From: Elusimicrobiota bacterium
GTDB lineage: Bacteria; Elusimicrobiota; Elusimicrobia; UBA1565; UBA9628
Assembly: GCA_023213235.1 (NCBI GenBank)
Contig: CP096137.1
Span: 507,587 to 571,586, forward strand
Reading direction: 5' to 3'
DNA length: 64,000 bases
Of this stretch, positions 34,166-43,025 are shown one piece after another; the stretch's first letter is position 1, and each line of letters begins with the position of its first letter. The notes below the pieces were generated by a model. It did no database searches. It saw only the letters and a list, made by a program, of their open reading frames with translations, and was not told the DNA's origin. The position numbers and the translations under genes are program-made.

Positions 34166-36588
34166 TTACTGGCACGCCTCGCAGCTCTCCGGGTTCTCGA
34201 GAGAGCAGGCGACCGCCGCCGCGTCCGACACGGGCGCCGAGACCGGCGCCGCCTGAGCGGCCACCGCCGCGACCGTGGTCTTCGCGATCTTCGTCGCGGG
34301 ACGCGAGCGCAGGTAGTACGAGGTCTTGAGTCCCTTCTTCCACGCGTACATGTACATGGAGGAGAGCTTGCCGATGTTCGGGCTCTCCATGAAGAGGTTC
34401 AGCGACTGGGACTGGTCGATGTAGGCGCCGCGGTCGGCCGCCATGTCGATGAGCGAGCGCTGCGGGACTTCCCAGACGGTCCGGAAGATCGCGCGGACGT
34501 TCTCCGGGATCTCCTGGATGTCCTGGATCGAGCCCTCGGCCATCTTGATGCGCGCGCGCATCTCCTCGTTCCAGAGGCCGAGCTTCTTGAGCTCGAGGCA
34601 GAGGTACTTGTTCACCTGGAGGAACTCGCCGGAGAGCGTCTCCCGCTTGAACAGGTTCGAGATCTGCGGCTCCGTCGCCTCGTACGAGCCGACGATCGAG
34701 GCGATCGTCGCGGTCGGCGCGATCGCGAGCAGCAGGGAGTTGCGCAGGCCCTTCTTGATCATCTCGGCGCGCAGCTTCTCCCAGCGGCCCATGTCGGAGG
34801 GGTGACGCCCCAGAGCTCGAACTGGAACACGCCCTTGGCGGCCTTCGTCTCGGGGAAGGCCGTGTGCGGGCCCTTCACCGCCGCGAGCTCGACGGACGCC
34901 GAGAGCGCGTGGAAGTAGATCTCCTCGGAGATCTTCTTGGAGAGCTCGCGGGCGGGCTCCGAGTCGAACGCCAGGCCGAGCTGGAAGAACGCGTCCTGCA
35001 CGCCCATGACGCCGAGGCCGACGGGCCGCCACTTGGCGTTCGAGGTCTTGGCCGCGCCGGTCGGGTAGTAGTTGATGTCGATGACGCGGTCGAGGTACTT
35101 CACCGCGGTGCGGACGTTCGCCGCGAGCTTGACGAAGTCGAAGCGGCCGTCCTCGACGTACTTCGACAGGTTGATCGAGCCGAGGTTGCAGACGGCCGTC
35201 TCGCCCTGCGAGGTGACCTCGATGATCTCGGTGCAGAGGTTCGAGGAGTGCACGACGTTGGCCGGGGAGCCGGTCTGGTTCGCCTTCAGGTTCGAGGCGT
35301 CCTTCCAGTTCATCCAGCCGTTGCCGGTCTCGGCCAAGGACTTCATCATGCGGGCGTAGAGGTCGCGAGCCTTGACCTGGCGGACGAAGAGCTTCTTCTC
35401 CTCGCCCTCGAGGTAGGCCTCTTCGAAGGCCTTGCCGTAGAGGTCGGTCAGCTGCGGCATGGTCTTCGGGTCGAAGAGGGACCACATCCCGTCCTCCTCG
35501 GCGCGCTTCATGAACAGGTCGGGGATCCAGTGCGCGAGGTGCAGGTTGTGAGTGCGGCGCGCCGGGTCGCCCGTGTTGTCGCGCAGCTCGAGGAACTCCT
35601 CGATGTCGGCGTGCCACGTCTCGAGGTAGACGGCGCAGGCGCCCTTGCGCTTGCCGCCCTGGTTGACGGCGATGACGGAGGAGTCCAGCGTCTTGAGCCA
35701 CGGCACGATGCCGTTGCTCTGGCCGTTCGTCGAGCGTATGAGAGAGCCGCGGGCCCGCACGCGCGAGTAGCTGACGCCGATGCCGCCGGAGAACTTCGAC
35801 AGCAGCGCGATGTCGGTGTAGCGGTTGTAGATCGCCTCGAGGTCGTCGACGGGGGAGTCGAGCAGGTAGCACGAGGACATCTGCGGGTGGCGCGTGCCGG
35901 AGTTGAACAGCGTGGGCGAGCTCGGCATGTGCTCGAAGCGCGAGATCAGGTTGTAGAACTCGACGGCCTCCTGCACGGTGTCGGCGAGGCCGCAGGCGAC
36001 GCGCATGAAGAAGTACTGCGGGGCCTCGAGGACCTCGCGGGTCTCGGGGTTCTTGAGGAGGTAGCGGTCATAGACGGTGCGCAGGCCGAAGTACTCGAAC
36101 AGCTCGTTGCGCTGCGACTCGATCGCGTCGTTGAGCTTGCGCGAGTTGGCGGCGACGAACTGGCCGACCTTCTCGGAGATCAGGCCGTGGCGCACGCCGG
36201 CGGAGATGGACTGCGAGAACGAGTGGATGTCCTGGTTCTCGACCTCCTTCATGATGTACGTGGAGAGCAGGCGGGCCGCCAGGCGGGAGTACTCGGGCTC
36301 CTCGGCGATGAGCAGGGCGGACGTCTGGATGGAAAGGTTGTCGAGCTCCTTGGTGCTGGCGCCGTTGTAGAGGCCGCCGATCGTCTTCGTGGCGATCTTC
36401 AGGACGTCGATGTTCTCGAGGCCCTGGCCGGAGCGCTGGACCGCGCGGACGATCTTGTTGACGTCGACGGGCTCGAGGGAGCCGTCGCGCTTGCGGACCT
36501 GCATCGTGACCGCATTCGCGTCCTCGATCGAATCGTTTACGGGAGTGACAGGCGTGGTCTGCGCAGCCGTGTTCATCCTTTTCTCCAT
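34166..36588 (-). CDS. nrdA: Ribonucleoside-diphosphate reductase, alpha subunit (class I), one apparent frameshift
   Basis: About 807 residues after one G is added to the run 34799-34802. An N-terminal ATP-cone (VRKRDGSLEPVDVNKIVRAV) is followed by the barrel domain with SSCYLLDSPVDDLEAIY, the active-site region NLCTEIIEVTSQGETAVCNL, and PTATIASIVGSYEATEP. The tail ends in CSLENPESCEACQ, with the redox cysteine pair. It reduces ribonucleotides for DNA synthesis. ATG 36588 and ATG 36576 are both possible starts; the second begins MNTAAQTTPVT. Confidence 0.95.
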
Positions 36589-36655
36589 GACATTTTGTAG
36601 CGTTCTTTTGCTCGGATCCGCGGCGCGGCCCGCGCGCGTTTTCGAGCAGGGCAGT

Positions 36656-36684
36656 AGAATAACCTACGGATATATTTTTGTAAA
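36656..36684 (-). promoter_or_regulatory. nrdA promoter
   Basis: TTTACA (36679-36684), 17 bases, TATTCT (36656-36661), leaving a leader of about 60 bases. The AT-rich spacer (AAAATATATCC) might hold an NrdR-type box but no clean pair of boxes is seen. Confidence 0.6.
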
Positions 36685-36713
36685 GACCCAGATATACGTC
36701 GAGGAGCGATAGA

Positions 36714-37286
36714 GTGTTTAGAGTGTTGTTGAGTGGTGTCTTTTACATGACGGTGTTGGGAACGTCGTCGTGCTCGCGCCCCGCTCCTCCGTCGATGCGC
36801 GCGCTGCCCGAGTTCTCGCTGACGGCGGTCACCGTCGACGGGACCTCGCCCTTCGACAAGCGCGCGCTGCGCGGACGCCCGTGGATCGCGAACTTCGTGT
36901 TCACGCGGTGCGCGGGCCCCTGTCCGATGCTGACCGCGAACATGGCGTCGCTGCAGAAGACCCTGCCCTCGCGCGTGGGCCTGCTCTCCTTCACGGTCGA
37001 CCCGGACAACGACGGCCCCGAAGCTCTCACGCAGTACGCGCGCAAGTTCGGCGCCGATCCCCGCCGCTGGTTCTTCCTCACGGGAGAGAAGTCCGAGCTC
37101 GTGCGCGTGGTGCGCGACGGCTTCCTGCTGCCCGTCGTGGAGGATCCCACGGCCGCGGTCGGCGAGCGCTTCGCGCATTCCGCCAAGTTCGCGCTCGTCG
37201 ACCCTGAGGGCCGCGTGCGCGGCTGGTGGGACGGCGACGACGACAAGGCTCTCGCCGCGCTCGCCGAGGCCGCCGCCGGACTTTGA
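36714..37286 (+). CDS. SCO1/SenC-family copper chaperone
   Basis: A 190-residue thioredoxin-fold protein with the SCO motif CAGPCPM and the distant copper-ligand His in RFAHSAKFALVD. The N-terminus has a hydrophobic segment and a cysteine (GTSSCSRP), so it may be a lipoprotein. SCO proteins deliver copper to the CuA site of cytochrome oxidase or act as thiol reductants. GTG 36714 follows GAGGAG; an ATG 11 codons later is an alternative. It is divergent from nrdA. Confidence 0.88.
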   Translation: MFRVLLSGVFYMTVLGTSSCSRPAPPSMRALPEFSLTAVTVDGTSPFDKRALRGRPWIANFVFTRCAGPCPMLTANMASLQKTLPSRVGLLSFTVDPDNDGPEALTQYARKFGADPRRWFFLTGEKSELVRVVRDGFLLPVVEDPTAAVGERFAHSAKFALVDPEGRVRGWWDGDDDKALAALAEAAAGL

Positions 37287-37293
37287 CGGCCGC

Positions 37294-37749
37294 CTAAGGC
37301 TTGAAGGTTTCCGTCTCGCCGGGCTTGCGCAGCATCTTGTTGACCTCGTCGAGGTGCAGCTCCTCGCCGACGATCATCTCGCGCGCGTACTCCTCGAGCA
37401 GGACGGACTTGCCTTCGGCGGCCTTGAGCAGTTCCGTGTAGGCCGCGACGGCGCGCTGCTCGTGATCGAGCGACTCGCGCAGGATGTCGCCGATGTCGTG
37501 CTTCTCGGTCTCGAGCAGGGGCCCGATCTTCAGAGACGGGTGGCCGCCCATCAAGGTGACGAGCTCGCCCGCCTTGTGGGCGTGCATCAGGCTTTCCTCG
37601 GCGGTGGACTTAAGCCACGAGATGATCGGAATGCGGCCGTAGCCGTAGACCATCAGCGAATAGTGGGTGTAGCGCACGACGCCCGCGAGCTCGAGCTCCA
37701 TGATCTTGTTGAGGATCGGGACGATCGTCTTCTTGTCGGCTTCGTTCAT
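37294..37749 (-). CDS. Ferritin-like (bacterioferritin-type) protein
   Basis: A 151-residue four-helix di-iron protein. The ligand pattern is seen as ELELAGVVRYTHYSLMVYG, then STAEESLMHAHKAGELVTLM, then LDHEQRAVAAYTEL and IVGEELHLDEVNKML: Glu, the E-x2-H pairs and Glu in the expected order. There is no clear haem-binding Met. It probably stores or detoxifies iron. It lies 17 bases downstream of a membrane-protein gene on the same strand. Confidence 0.87.
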   Translation of the reverse strand: MNEADKKTIVPILNKIMELELAGVVRYTHYSLMVYGYGRIPIISWLKSTAEESLMHAHKAGELVTLMGGHPSLKIGPLLETEKHDIGDILRESLDHEQRAVAAYTELLKAAEGKSVLLEEYAREMIVGEELHLDEVNKMLRKPGETETFKP

Positions 37750-37765
37750 GGCGGTCTCCTGTGGG

Positions 37766-38212
37766 TCAGCGGCGTCGCGCGCCCGCCTTATAAAGGAACA
37801 TCGCGAGGACCGCGATGAGCAGGGCGAGCACGCCTTGGAAGGTCAGAAAGCAGGCGATCTTGAGCACGGCGAAGGAAGGCGACACGAAGCGCACGAGCCA
37901 GCCCGACGCCTCCCCGATGAACGAGGATCCGAAGCCGAGCCCGATGACCCACTTCTTGGTCCGGTCCTGCCACGGCGCGAAGATCGCGAGATGCGTCAGC
38001 AGGAGCACCATGACGCCCATCGTCGCGAGGTGAGCGTGGCTGACCTCGAGCAGGGAGGCCGCGCTGCGCGGCTGAGAGTACTCCTCGGCCGCGCCCAGGT
38101 AGTAGGCCTGGACGGAGGCCGGCGACAGCGACATGCGCTGAAAATACATCGCCGCGTTCGTCGCCCAGAGACCGGCCGCGAAGGCGAGCGTCCAATACAG
38201 GGTCAGGCGCAT
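37766..38212 (-). CDS. Four-helix membrane protein with conserved-looking histidines
   Basis: The 148-residue protein has four hydrophobic segments. Histidines at the membrane edge and within a helix (EVSHAHLATMGVMVLLLTHL) would suit haem or quinone binding. It follows the FMN-binding gene in what looks like one operon (apbE, porin, FMN-binding, this gene, ferritin-like). It may therefore be an electron-transfer partner of the flavoprotein. That is inference from position; no named family is recognised. Confidence 0.65.
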   Translation of the reverse strand: MRLTLYWTLAFAAGLWATNAAMYFQRMSLSPASVQAYYLGAAEEYSQPRSAASLLEVSHAHLATMGVMVLLLTHLAIFAPWQDRTKKWVIGLGFGSSFIGEASGWLVRFVSPSFAVLKIACFLTFQGVLALLIAVLAMFLYKAGARRR

Positions 38213-38249
38213 CAGGGGTTGTTCTGGAAGCCCCCGCTCTGCATGTATT

Positions 38250-38813
38250 TCATCTCGCCGAGTAGCTTAACAATTCGAGGCGGGGATTGATGACCCCGTG
38301 GACGGCGAGCGCGCGCCTGACCCCGCGGGCGACCGCCTCGGCGGTCAGTGTCGCCCCGGTGATGCCGCGCAGGCCGCGCCGCAGCGCGAGCTCGTCGTCG
38401 AGGGGCTTCTCGTTGAACTGGGCCAGCCAGCGCGGCGACGCGAGATAGTCGTCGGGCTCCGCGAAGGACAGTATTTCCACGAACTGGACGGCCCCGTCGG
38501 CGCCGATGACGACCATGATGGTCTCGTTCATCGTGCGCACGGGATGGGACTCGAAATAGGCGAAGGTGGAGCCGGCGACGTAGTAGGTCCAGACGCGAGT
38601 CTCGAGCTTGGCGCGCGCGGCCTTCTCGGCGGCGCGCGCCTGCTCGTCGGTCAGGAAGGCGGTGCGGCGCTGAGGAACGGCCCCCGGAAACGCCAGGGCC
38701 AGCGCGTCCTTCTGCGCCAGCAGCACGCGCGCCCGCGCCGGGGCCGCCCCGAGGAGGGCGGCCCCGGCCAGGACGGCGGCGGCTAGAAGATGTACGCGAT
38801 TCCGAGATTCCAT
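38250..38813 (-). CDS. FMN-binding-domain protein (covalent flavin type)
   Basis: The 187-residue protein has a signal peptide (VHLLAAAVLAGAALLGAAPA). Its C-terminal FMN-binding domain carries GITGATLTAEAV, matching the S/T-GA-T motif whose Thr receives FMN from ApbE, as in NqrC and RnfG. An apbE gene is two genes upstream. ATG 38811-38813 lies inside the end of the porin gene (31-base overlap), so both are cotranscribed. It is probably a periplasmic electron carrier. Confidence 0.85.
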   Translation of the reverse strand: MESRNRVHLLAAAVLAGAALLGAAPARARVLLAQKDALALAFPGAVPQRRTAFLTDEQARAAEKAARAKLETRVWTYYVAGSTFAYFESHPVRTMNETIMVVIGADGAVQFVEILSFAEPDDYLASPRWLAQFNEKPLDDELALRRGLRGITGATLTAEAVARGVRRALAVHGVINPRLELLSYSAR

Positions 38814-40084
38814 TGATTGACGCCCGTGCGCGCCTGATTCCGCAGCCACTGATGATCCGCCTTGAGGGCGACCTGCGGGATCGGCTTATAGGTGAGGCCG
38901 GCGGTGTACTCGACGCGGCTGTTCGCCGGGTTCTTCGCGAAGGCCTCCGGCGTGTCGGCCTGCGTGTCGTAGCGCTCGTAGCGGAAGAACGGGGCGAGGT
39001 AGTGTCCCTTGTTCTCCTTGACGAGCGACAGGACGTCGTAGGCGCCCTCGACATAGCCGCCGAACAGCTTGCTGCCGACCGACGTCCGGGCCGCGTTGGT
39101 GAAGCCCTGCGCGAGGTTGATGGTGTCCGCTCCGCCGATCCGGCCTTCGGTGTACAGCGCGCGCAGCTCGGCGCCGCGGTACTCGGCCTTGAGGTGGCCC
39201 TCCCAGAGCGTCACCGGAGCGGAGTTGAAGGTCAGGCTCTGGTCCGCCTGACCGGCGTAGAACGAGCCGCCGACCATCACGCCCTGGACGGGCTTGTAGT
39301 CGACGCGCGTGACGGAGGCGAGATCCTCGGCGAGGCTGTTGGCGCCCGAGGAGCGCCCGCCGCGCAGGCCGCTCGACGACGTGAACCCGCCGACTCCGGT
39401 GTTCGTCGTCGACTGGAGGCCGGTCACGACGTAGGAGCGGTACGAGAGGGGACCCCACTCGCCGAACACGCCCGCGCCGTTCTCGCGCCAGGTGGTCGGA
39501 ATGATGTTCTGCTCGACGCTGGTGCGGCGCACGCCGTGGAAGGTCGTCGGCTCGTGGAACTCGTTCTGGAGGCCGACGGGCATGAGCAGGACGCCCGCGC
39601 GGGCTCCGATCTCATCGCGGAAGCGGAAGTCGACGTACGCCATCTCGACGGAGACGGAGCCGCGGCCGGCGCCGGTCGAGCCGTGCTCGAATTCGAGCTC
39701 GGAGTTGAAGGTCATCCAGTCGTTGAACTTGTAGCCGACGTACAGCACCGCGCGCAGGAAGTCGGCGAAGTCGCGCGTTCCCGCCGCGGCGCCGTCCTGC
39801 CGGCGCTTGGACACGTTGTGATAGGTCATCTCGCCGTAGCCGCCGATCGAGACCTTGTTGGGGCGGGCGGAGTAGACCTTCGAGGCCGCGGGGGCGAGGC
39901 CGAGCACGGACTGAGTGGCGGCGGGCTCGGCGGCCTCGCCGAGCTTGAGCTTCTCCATTTCCTGCGTGAGCAGATCGAGCTTTCGCTCGAGCTCTCCGAG
40001 CTTCGCGGAGTCCTGCGCGAAGGCGGGAGCGGCGGGCGAGAAGGCGACGGCGGCGGCGACGAACGCGCGGATGAGGGGCTTCAT
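38783..40084 (-). CDS. Porin with N-terminal coiled coil
   Basis: A 433-residue outer-membrane protein: signal peptide (to AFAQ), a short coiled coil (KLGELERKLDLLTQEMEKLK), a Pro/Ala linker, then many beta strands (VSIGGYGEMTYHNV, LRAVLYVGYKFND) ending in the aromatic NLGIAYIF. The layout is that of trimeric anion-type porins (phosphate-porin/OprP-like). ATG overlaps the apbE stop. Location between apbE and the FMN-binding gene suggests a joint envelope function. Confidence 0.85.
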   Translation of the reverse strand: MKPLIRAFVAAAVAFSPAAPAFAQDSAKLGELERKLDLLTQEMEKLKLGEAAEPAATQSVLGLAPAASKVYSARPNKVSIGGYGEMTYHNVSKRRQDGAAAGTRDFADFLRAVLYVGYKFNDWMTFNSELEFEHGSTGAGRGSVSVEMAYVDFRFRDEIGARAGVLLMPVGLQNEFHEPTTFHGVRRTSVEQNIIPTTWRENGAGVFGEWGPLSYRSYVVTGLQSTTNTGVGGFTSSSGLRGGRSSGANSLAEDLASVTRVDYKPVQGVMVGGSFYAGQADQSLTFNSAPVTLWEGHLKAEYRGAELRALYTEGRIGGADTINLAQGFTNAARTSVGSKLFGGYVEGAYDVLSLVKENKGHYLAPFFRYERYDTQADTPEAFAKNPANSRVEYTAGLTYKPIPQVALKADHQWLRNQARTGVNQWNLGIAYIF

Positions 40085-40960
40085 GAACGTCCTCCTTTAT
40101 TAGGTGCGGGGGGATCCCAGGATCGAAGTACGCGCGCCCCGTGAACGACGCGGGGGCTTTGCCGAGCACGTAGAGAGCGGTGGACCAGCCGTCGGCCTGC
40201 GCGGCGGTCGGCGCCAGCACGGCGACGCTGAGGCGCCGGCGGATCGGAAGGCCGTCGAAAGGGGAGACGATGTGACCGGGGCGCTCGGAGTCGCCCGAGA
40301 CCGCGATCGAGGCGTCCTTGAGAAAAGCGGCTCAGCGGAGCCGGGAACGCGGACCTCCCACCCGGACTTGCCCGGCTCGGTTCCGACGGCCAACACCTGG
40401 CCGCCAAAGTTCAGAAGAGCGGACGTCGCCCCGGCGGCCTTGAGGACGTCGGCCGCGCGGTCGAGGGCCCAGCCTTTGCCGATGCCGCCGAAGTCGAGGC
40501 CCATGCCCGGAAGCGGGAGTTCGATCGTCTTTGCGGCCGGGTCGAGCCGCACCTTCTTCCAGCCCACGAGCGGCAGGGCGCGAGGGCCGCCGCCCAGGAT
40601 CAGCGGGAGAACGGTCGGGTCGTAGGCGCCGCCGGTGTCCTGCGCGCGCCGCAGGGCGAGGGCGGCCACCTGATAAAGCTCATCGGAGGCGCGGAACGGC
40701 CCTTTGCCCGCGGAGCGGTTGAGGGCGCTGAGTTCGCTCTCCTCTTTATAGCGGCTCAGGATCCGGTCCCAGCGCTCGATCTCCGCGAAGGCGGCGCTCA
40801 CGGCCGCGTCGGTCGCCCCGGGGGCGTCGATCTCGCACAGCGTGCCCATCACCCAGCGAACCCGCACGGAGCGGCGCTCCTGGGGCGCCGCTCCGTGCGC
40901 GTTCGCCGTGAGAAGGAGGAGCAGAGGCAGCGCCGTCTTATTGAGATTAAATTTCAACAA
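40081..40960 (-). CDS. apbE: FAD:protein FMN transferase (ApbE), apparent frameshifts
   Basis: The product begins with a signal-like sequence and shows the ApbE core: VMGTLCEIDAPG, RILSRYKEESELSALNRSAG, and LDFGGIGKGWALDRAADVLK with SALLNFGGQVLAVG. One A added to the run 40323-40326 restores the C-terminal half (LKDASIAVSGDSERPGHIV, AVLAPTAAQADGWSTALYVLG). One G added at 40108-40113 gives a stop (TGA 40081-40083) that overlaps the porin ATG. It attaches FMN to Thr in FMN-binding domains, here probably the protein 38250-38813. TTG 40957 or 40960 is the likely start, just after TAGAAT. Confidence 0.87.
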
Positions 40961-40978
40961 GGAGATTCTACCCCAAGT

Positions 40979-41005
40979 CCTTATTGAAATGCAAGATCAA
41001 TAAGG
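40979..41005. promoter_or_regulatory. Inverted repeat operator upstream of apbE
   Basis: CCTTATTGA and TCAATAAGG are perfect 9-base complements nine bases apart, just upstream of the TAGAAT -10 box of the apbE operon. The spacing (27 bases in all) suits a dimeric regulator. The regulator is unknown. Confidence 0.65.
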
Positions 41006-41011
41006 AGCGGG

Positions 41012-41048
41012 ACAAAAGAAGCGGGCCCGCTCCGAGGAGCGGGCCCGC
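41012..41048 (-). terminator. Terminator after the DsbA-like gene
   Basis: GCGGGCCCGCTC and GAGCGGGCCCGC (41021-41032 with 41037-41048) form a perfect 12-base stem; on the minus strand it is followed by TTCTTTTG. Confidence 0.85.
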
Positions 41049-41063
41049 CGACGCTTCCTCGAG

Positions 41064-41840
41064 CTACTTCTTCTCGAGCCGCGAGATGATCTTGTCGAAC
41101 GCCTCGACGGGGTACGCGCCGCGCAGGGGCACGCCGTTGATCAGGTAGGCGGGGGTGCCCTCGATGCCGAAGCCCTTGGCCTCGACCATGTCGGCCTCGA
41201 TCTTCTTGGCGACGGCCTCGCTCTTGGCGTCCTTCTCGGCCTTTTTGACGTCGATGCCGAGGTCCTTGGCGAGCAGCTTGTAGTACTCCTCGGAGAGCTT
41301 GCCCTGGTTCTCGAAGAGCGCGTCGTGGAACGCCCAGGCCTTGTCGACGTTCTGCAGGGCGATCGCCTCGAACCACTGCGCGGCCGGCATCGCCTGAGGG
41401 TGGAAGTTCAGGGGGAAGTTCTTGAAGTACACGCGCACCTTCTTGCCGTACTTCTTGCGCACCGCGTCGACGTTCTGCGCGCCCTGCTTGCAGTAAGGGC
41501 ACTGGAAGTCGGAGTACTCGACGATCGAGATCGGCGCGTCCTTCTCGCCGCGGAAGTGCGCTCCGGCGAGCTCGGGCTTGAGCGGGTTCTTGATCGCGTT
41601 CTCGCGCTCGGTTTCCTCGCGGCGCGCCTCGTCCATCTGGCGCTTGCGCTGGAACTCCTGCTGGGCCTCGACGACGACCTCGAAGAGCTTGGTCTTGTCG
41701 GCCTTCTTGAGCGCGGCGATCACGAGGTCGGGGTTGGCCTCGAGCGCCTTCTTGAGGTCTTCGCGCGAGATCTCGGCTCCGGCGGGAGCGGCGATCAGGG
41801 CGGTCAGCAGGACGGCGGCGGCGCGGGCGATCTTGGTCAT
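41064..41840 (-). CDS. DsbA-like thiol oxidoreductase (Thioredoxin_4 type)
   Basis: A 258-residue secreted protein: signal peptide (to APAGA), a helical N-terminal region with a charged coiled part (about 30-90), then a DsbA/BdbD-type domain with VEYSDFQCPYCKQGAQNV (CPYC) and the cis-Pro loop IEGTPAYLING. It forms or isomerises disulfides outside the cytoplasm. ATG overlaps the stop of the TlpA-like gene (ATGA). Confidence 0.9.
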   Translation of the reverse strand: MTKIARAAAVLLTALIAAPAGAEISREDLKKALEANPDLVIAALKKADKTKLFEVVVEAQQEFQRKRQMDEARREETERENAIKNPLKPELAGAHFRGEKDAPISIVEYSDFQCPYCKQGAQNVDAVRKKYGKKVRVYFKNFPLNFHPQAMPAAQWFEAIALQNVDKAWAFHDALFENQGKLSEEYYKLLAKDLGIDVKKAEKDAKSEAVAKKIEADMVEAKGFGIEGTPAYLINGVPLRGAYPVEAFDKIISRLEKK

Positions 41841-42316
41841 GAAGGTCTCCTATCGAGCAACGCGACGATATCATTTTCGACGGCACGCACGTCCAGGGGG
41901 CCCACCCAGCGGCGCTCGATGACCCCGTCCGGCCCGACGAGGAAGGCCGTCGGCAGCATGCGCACGCCCCAGGCGTTGGACGACGGGCGGTCGGCGAGAA
42001 GGACCGGGAAGGTCAGGCGGTGCTCCCGGGCGAAGGGGGGACCTTCGCGGGATCCTCGTCGAGCGATGGCGCCAGCACGACGAACCGCCCGTTCGCGCGC
42101 CCCGAGAGCTTCTCGAGCGCGGGCATCTCCTCGCGGCACGAGTCGCACCAGGTGGCCCAGAACACGACGAGCACGGGCTTGCCGCGGGAGGCCGCGATGT
42201 CGACGGCGCGGCCGGAGAGGTCGGGCAGGACGAGCGGCGGCGCCCGGCGCGAGCCGGCGGGGCTCCGCAGGCGGAAACCGAGAGGAGGCCGGCGAGGAAC
42301 GCTATTTTTTCAGCAT
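41837..42316 (-). CDS. TlpA-like thioredoxin lipoprotein, three apparent frameshifts
   Basis: Adding one base in each of the runs 42305-42310 (T), 42259-42262 (G) and 42035-42040 (G) gives a ~160-residue protein. It starts MLKKIAFLAGLLSVSAC, a lipoprotein signal. A TlpA/ResA domain follows: VLVVFWATWCDSCREEMPAL with the CxxC pair, and later VRMLPTAFLVGPDGVIERRW with the cis-Pro. It probably keeps periplasmic thiols or cytochrome partners reduced. It is coupled to the DsbA-like gene and lies ten bases after a strong hairpin. Confidence 0.8.
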
Positions 42317-42326
42317 GAAAGATAAG

Positions 42327-42359
42327 CCGCCCATCGCCCCCGTCGGGGGCGATGGGCGG
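42327..42359 (-). terminator. Hairpin between 9-codon ORF and tlpA (terminator or attenuator)
   Basis: CCGCCCATCGCCCCC and its complement GGGGGCGATGGGCGG form a perfect 15-base stem with a three-base loop. On the minus strand only a weak T-rich stretch (TTATCTTTC) follows, and tlpA starts ten bases after the stem. The stem could end transcription or hide the tlpA ribosome site. Confidence 0.75.
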
Positions 42360-42375
42360 TTGTCACGTTTTCGGC

Positions 42376-42405
42376 TTAGCAGCCGCAGGGAGTCTTCGGA
42401 CCCAT
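42376..42405 (-). CDS. 9-codon ORF MGPKTPCGC with strong ribosome site
   Basis: The sequence AAAGGAGG stands ten bases before ATG 42403-42405 and overlaps the TetR stop. The ORF encodes MGPKTPCGC and ends at TAA 42376-42378. The last three codons are TGC-GGC-TGC. A perfect 15-base hairpin begins 16 bases after the stop, and the thiol genes tlpA and dsbA follow. This is the layout of a leader peptide with attenuation by cysteine supply. A tiny functional peptide is an alternative. Confidence 0.5.
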   Translation of the reverse strand: MGPKTPCGC

Positions 42406-42420
42406 GGTATTAGTCCTCCT

Positions 42421-43020
42421 TTATACGACTTTGTACTGAACCAAAAGCTGTTTGGCCGTCTTTCCGACCCGCGAGAACACCGTCGCGTCCCGGCGCGAGC
42501 GCGCGAGCATCATCGCGCCCTCGTACATCGCCACGATCGACTCGGCCACGGCCTTGGCGTCGAGCTCGTTGCGGAAATAGCCCTTCGACTTGCAGCGCTC
42601 GAGGCAGGCCGACAGCCCGGCCGCCCATTCGTCGAAGAAGCCGGCGACGCGCAGGCGGAACGTCTCGTCCAAATCGCTCATCTCGAGGGCGATGTTGCCG
42701 ACGAAGCAGCCGGCCTTGCACCCGTTTCCGTCGAACACTCGCTCGGCCGCGGCGAACATCTCGGCGACGGCGTCCTCGGGCACGGCCTGCGCGCAGACGG
42801 GCTCGACCTTGCGCGACTGGAACTCCTTGATCTTGAAGTCGAGGACCGCCAGCGCGAGCTCGGACTTCGACCCGTAGTGGTGAATCAGGTTGCCCTTCGT
42901 CATCCCGCAGGCGTCGGCGATCTCGTCGAGGCAGGCGTGGTTGTAGCCCTTCAGGTGGATGACGTGCTCCGCCTTTTGAAGGATGCGCTCTCGGACGGCG
43001 AGGTCGGGTTTGCGGGCCAT
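42421..43020 (-). CDS. TetR-family repressor
   Basis: A 199-residue TetR protein. The helix-turn-helix is ILQKAEHVIHLKGYNHACLD then IADACGMTKGNLIHHYGSK. The ligand domain contains cysteines (VCAQAV, GNGCKAGCFVGN, ACLERC), which might sense thiol or metal stress. Its promoter is fully consensus and is overlapped by a palindrome, so it most likely represses itself. Downstream are the 9-codon ORF, tlpA and dsbA. Confidence 0.92.
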   Translation of the reverse strand: MARKPDLAVRERILQKAEHVIHLKGYNHACLDEIADACGMTKGNLIHHYGSKSELALAVLDFKIKEFQSRKVEPVCAQAVPEDAVAEMFAAAERVFDGNGCKAGCFVGNIALEMSDLDETFRLRVAGFFDEWAAGLSACLERCKSKGYFRNELDAKAVAESIVAMYEGAMMLARSRRDATVFSRVGKTAKQLLVQYKVV

Positions 43021-43025
43021 GGTCT

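Noticed and set aside
33077-36588. Programmed frameshifting in nrdA or nrdB
   Set aside because: No slippery heptamer or stimulatory structure is evident, and the same fault occurs in unrelated genes at runs of one base.
34864-36600. 578-residue open frame on the plus strand
   Set aside because: Shadow of nrdA; the sense frame has complete reductase motifs.
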